Shown here: positions 6,634-8,324 of the stretch, piece by piece
Position numbering within the stretch: the first letter of the stretch is position 1
How the letters are laid out: the number at the start of each line of letters is the position of its first letter
From: Clostridia bacterium
GTDB lineage: Bacteria; Bacillota; Clostridia; DSM-8532
NCBI GenBank assembly: GCA_026418215.1
Contig: JAOABT010000588.1
Span: 1-8,324 of the forward strand
Reading direction: 5' to 3'
DNA length: 8,324 nt
The notes under the pieces: generated by a model
Told to the model about the DNA's origin: nothing
The model's database searches: none
The model's input: only the letters and a program-made list of their open reading frames with translations
Translations under genes and position numbers: made by a program

Positions 6634-6672
6634 ACCTAAAGGTTGTATGCTTAAGTGCTCCAATTTTTAGGT
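6634..6672 (-). promoter_or_regulatory. Dyad flanking a possible promoter upstream of the cyclodeaminase-like gene
   Basis: Perfect 7-bp inverted arms ACCTAAA (6634-6640) and TTTAGGT (6666-6672) are separated by 25 nt. As plus-strand RNA the pairing could extend to 12 bp using two G-U pairs; on the transcribed minus strand it is 7 bp, two mismatches and 3 bp. Between the arms on the minus strand lies CATACAAC (6649-6642), 7 of 8 to the sporulation sigma-E -10 consensus. TAAAAAT (6669-6663), 5 of 7 to its -35, stands 13 nt upstream and overlaps one arm. An operator around a promoter is a plausible reading, but no sigma-A-like promoter is clear here and short matches occur by chance. Confidence 0.35.
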
Positions 6673-6731
6673 ATTGCTTTCCTTACGGTTTACGCAGGCC
6701 CACAAATTAGTCTACTACTAAAAGAAATAGA

Positions 6732-7532
6732 TTAGCTATCCTGCATGCTGCCGCCAAGCACTTCTTCCTGTACAAAGTTTTTGGTAAAGCTTCTCCTATG
6801 AATGGCACACAGGCCATTTTCCTTAATAGCCTTCATATGCTCCTCGGTACAATAGCCCTTATGCTTCGCAAAGCCGTACTCCGGGTAAACCTTGTCCATT
6901 TCATCCATGATTCTATCCCGGGTGACCTTTGCCAAAATGGACGCAGCCGCAACCGATACCGAATTGGCATCTGCCTTGGGGACTGCCTTTTGAGGAATGG
7001 GTACAGGAAGCTTGACCGCGTCGATAATAAGGTAATCCGGCTGAATACGCATGTTTTCAATTGCAAGCTGCATGGCCTTCTTGGTGGCCTGATAAATATT
7101 GATGTCATCAATGGTTTCGTGATCCACGATGCCAACGCCGTAGGCTAGCGCTTTTTCTCTGATCTGATCAAAGAGCTGTTCCCTTTGAAGGGCTGACAGC
7201 TTCTTGGAGTCATTGAGCTTATGTAATAAAATACCCGGAGGAAGTATGGCGCAAGCAGCCACGACAGGCCCTGCAAGCGGACCGCGCCCCGCCTCGTCAA
7301 TGCCCGCTACGAACTGATAGCCTTCGGAATAGGCTTCGTACTCCATGGACATCATGGCTTGCAGGCGCTGGTGCTCGGCCTTGACCGCTTCCATCCGCTT
7401 ATAGTATTTATCGGCAAGTTTCTTAACTGTCTCGCCATATTCCTCTTCAAGACCCTTAAGCCATTGAAAGGCTTCCTGGGCCTCCATGGCTTCAGCCCTC
7501 TCTTTAAGGGCCTTAATGGTCAGCTTCGACAT
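6732..7532 (-). CDS. rnhB: Ribonuclease HII
   Basis: A 266-residue RNase HII, which cuts the RNA strand of RNA-DNA hybrids and removes misincorporated ribonucleotides from DNA. The type-2 active site is intact: GIDEAGRGPLAGPV (D79, E80), YLIIDAV (D171) and KADANSVSVAAASILAK (D188). LNDSKKLS and YGFAKHKGYCTEEH are also diagnostic. The first 70 residues form a highly charged, probably helical extension before the catalytic domain, as in Bacillus RnhB (about 255 residues), whereas Escherichia coli RNase HII lacks it. AGGGGG sits 8 nt before the ATG at 7532. It follows rbgA as in many Bacillota, here with a 159-nt structured spacer. No clear terminator follows, so read-through to the next gene is possible. 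Confidence 0.97.
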   Translation of the reverse strand: MSKLTIKALKERAEAMEAQEAFQWLKGLEEEYGETVKKLADKYYKRMEAVKAEHQRLQAMMSMEYEAYSEGYQFVAGIDEAGRGPLAGPVVAACAILPPGILLHKLNDSKKLSALQREQLFDQIREKALAYGVGIVDHETIDDINIYQATKKAMQLAIENMRIQPDYLIIDAVKLPVPIPQKAVPKADANSVSVAAASILAKVTRDRIMDEMDKVYPEYGFAKHKGYCTEEHMKAIKENGLCAIHRRSFTKNFVQEEVLGGSMQDS

Positions 7533-7561
7533 GAGGTCATCCCCCTGTGTAATTTGTTTTC

Positions 7562-7625
7562 AGGTTCATCCAAAGCCTTATGAAGCTTTAAATACAAATG
7601 CGTATGCTTGATTTACAATGAACCT
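7562..7625 (-). repeat. Long-range inverted repeat in the rnhB leader
   Basis: Perfect 8-bp arms AGGTTCAT (7562-7569) and ATGAACCT (7618-7625) enclose 48 nt. Inside, 7572-7589 forms a second hairpin: on the minus strand AAAGCUU and AGGCUUU pair over a CAUA loop, seven pairs including one U-G. A weaker 4-bp stem (7592-7595 with 7602-7605) could make a third arm. No U-rich tract follows, so it is not a standard terminator. It could be an RNA leader structure, a protein site or the remnant of a small repeat; it does not match a riboswitch I recognise. Confidence 0.45.
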
Positions 7626-7634
7626 CGGTACTTA

Positions 7635-7676
7635 GTTTCTGTTTAATCTAACCGTTTTGATCTAATATACTTGATC
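7635..7676 (-). repeat. Three imperfect tandem 14-nt units
   Basis: Read on the minus strand from 7676, three consecutive 14-nt blocks are GATCAAGTATATTA, GATCAAAACGGTTA and GATTAAACAGAAAC. The shared part is GAT(C/T)AA at the same phase, with TTA closing the first two. The repeat is degenerate and AT-rich, so chance is a real possibility. It lies between the rbgA stop and the inverted repeat in front of rnhB. Confidence 0.3.
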
Positions 7677-7683
7677 CTATACA

Positions 7684-7709
7684 TCAGAAGCCTAGACATC
7701 ATCTTCTGA
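7684..7709 (-). repeat. Inverted repeat across the rbgA stop codon
   Basis: TCAGAAG (7684-7690) and CTTCTGA (7703-7709) form a 7-bp inverted repeat, 8 with a terminal G-U, over a 12-nt loop holding the rbgA stop codon. The transcript after it reads UGUAUAGG, not a U tract, so it is at most a 3'-end-protecting or attenuating hairpin. A second copy of the upstream arm lies just inside the gene because the acidic tail repeats Ser-Glu-Asp codons. Confidence 0.3.
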
Positions 7710-8324
7710 CGCATCTTCTGAACCTGTATTTGTAAAACCGGCTTCAGTACCCATCTGGACGGTATTATCACTTTCTATTGGCAGGCTCTTTTCGCTCTCA
7801 GTGTCCGCTTTATCTTCCGGTTGAGCCTGTGCTTCTTCAGTATCTGCCTTGGGTGGGAGCTCCAGCGTGATCTTTCCGATTTTTCCGCCTCTGAACTCAT
7901 CAAGGACAATGGTGGCGATGCGGTACAAATCCACTTCTCCACCCGATACAAGACAGCCGCGTTTACGTCCGGCCTCTTCCAAAAGCTTAATTCCGAGCTT
8001 GCCCTCAACATCAGCTAACTTATACCGTTCCTTAATCCTTTGAGGGTAGAGCACAGCAAGCTTTTCGAGGAGCTTTCCCGCAAGCTCGGCCGTATCCATG
8101 ATTTCATCCTTGATGGCACCGGTGGCAGCAAGATTAAGACCTATTTCGACGTCCTCAAACTTGGGCCAAAGAATCCCCGGGGTATCCAAAAGCTGTATTT
8201 CAGGATTAATGCGCACCCATTGCTGAGTTCTTGTCACACCGGGCCTGTCCCCTGTGATGGTGCTGGCCTTACCCGCTATTTTATTAATAAAAGCGGATTT
8301 TCCAACATTGGGAATTCCCACAAC
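7692..8324 (-). CDS. rbgA: Ribosome biogenesis GTPase RbgA (YlqF), C-terminal part; start outside window
   Basis: The visible 210 residues belong to RbgA, a circularly permuted GTPase needed for late assembly of the 50S subunit. The fragment starts at the P-loop, GIPNVGKS (G1, residues 3-10 of the fragment), followed by RPGVTRTQQW (G2) and LLDTPG (G3, 45-50), then the RbgA C-terminal helical domain ending at GKITLELPP (about 158). In this family G4 and G5 come before G1, so they would lie in the missing part, about 125 residues by comparison with the 282-residue Bacillus protein. After residue 158 comes a 52-residue tail with 16 Asp/Glu and 3 Lys, not present in Bacillus RbgA. The frame continues to the window edge through Val-Val, so the GTG at 8321 is internal and not a start. 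Confidence 0.95.
   Translation of the reverse strand, partial: VVGIPNVGKSAFINKIAGKASTITGDRPGVTRTQQWVRINPEIQLLDTPGILWPKFEDVEIGLNLAATGAIKDEIMDTAELAGKLLEKLAVLYPQRIKERYKLADVEGKLGIKLLEEAGRKRGCLVSGGEVDLYRIATIVLDEFRGGKIGKITLELPPKADTEEAQAQPEDKADTESEKSLPIESDNTVQMGTEAGFTNTGSEDASEDDV

Noticed and set aside
6694..6725. TTAGT/ACTAA stem downstream of rnhB as a transcription terminator
   Set aside because: The stem is only 5 bp of mostly A-T pairs and is followed by TTTGTGG and not a U tract, so it is too weak to call.
8319..8321. GTG at 8321 as the start of the RbgA gene
   Set aside because: It falls two codons before the P-loop; RbgA always has a G4/G5-containing N-terminal part before this, and the frame stays open to the window edge.

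Overview
The window looks like ordinary chromosome from a member of the Bacillota, most likely Clostridia: moderate GC, strong AGGAGG-type ribosome binding sites, and a gene order built from two blocks familiar in Bacillus and Clostridium. All ten genes lie on the minus strand, so the biological order runs from high to low coordinates: rbgA (5' end outside the window), rnhB, an ornithine-cyclodeaminase-like gene, a FliK-like gene, a small FlhB-like gene, a yraN-type gene, an M19 dipeptidase gene, rlmN, prpC and prkC (3' end missing). No transposase, CRISPR array, rRNA or tRNA was seen.

Region by region. 7692-8324 is the C-terminal part of the ribosome-assembly GTPase RbgA, with an unusual acidic tail. 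7533-7691 is a 159-nt spacer with a long-range inverted repeat and three imperfect 14-nt repeats, followed by rnhB (RNase HII). 6590-6731 is a 142-nt spacer with a 7-bp dyad and a possible promoter. It precedes a tight five-gene run (6589 down to 2219): LOR/SDH-type ornithine cyclodeaminase-like protein, FliK-like protein, FlhB C-domain protein, YraN nuclease-fold protein and M19 dipeptidase. Gaps in this run are 6-11 nt, with one 4-nt overlap. A good sigma-A-type promoter in the 49-nt gap at 2170-2218 then starts rlmN-prpC-prkC, whose genes are 2 and 16 nt apart.

How the genes work together. RbgA, RlmN and RNase HII serve ribosome maturation and genome maintenance. PrpC and PrkC are the paired PP2C phosphatase and Hanks-type kinase that reversibly phosphorylate Ser/Thr in Gram-positive bacteria. 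The FliK-like and FlhB-like genes resemble the pair that controls substrate switching in flagellar type III export, but here they sit away from visible flagellar genes. The FlhB-like protein has no membrane domain and has lost the NPTH self-cleavage motif. This orphan pair is the least understood part of the window.

Bases 1-19 are not biological. They match the Tn5 mosaic-end adapter used in transposase-based sequencing libraries, so prkC is cut by an assembly end and not by a mutation. No gene-free stretch exceeds 300 bases.
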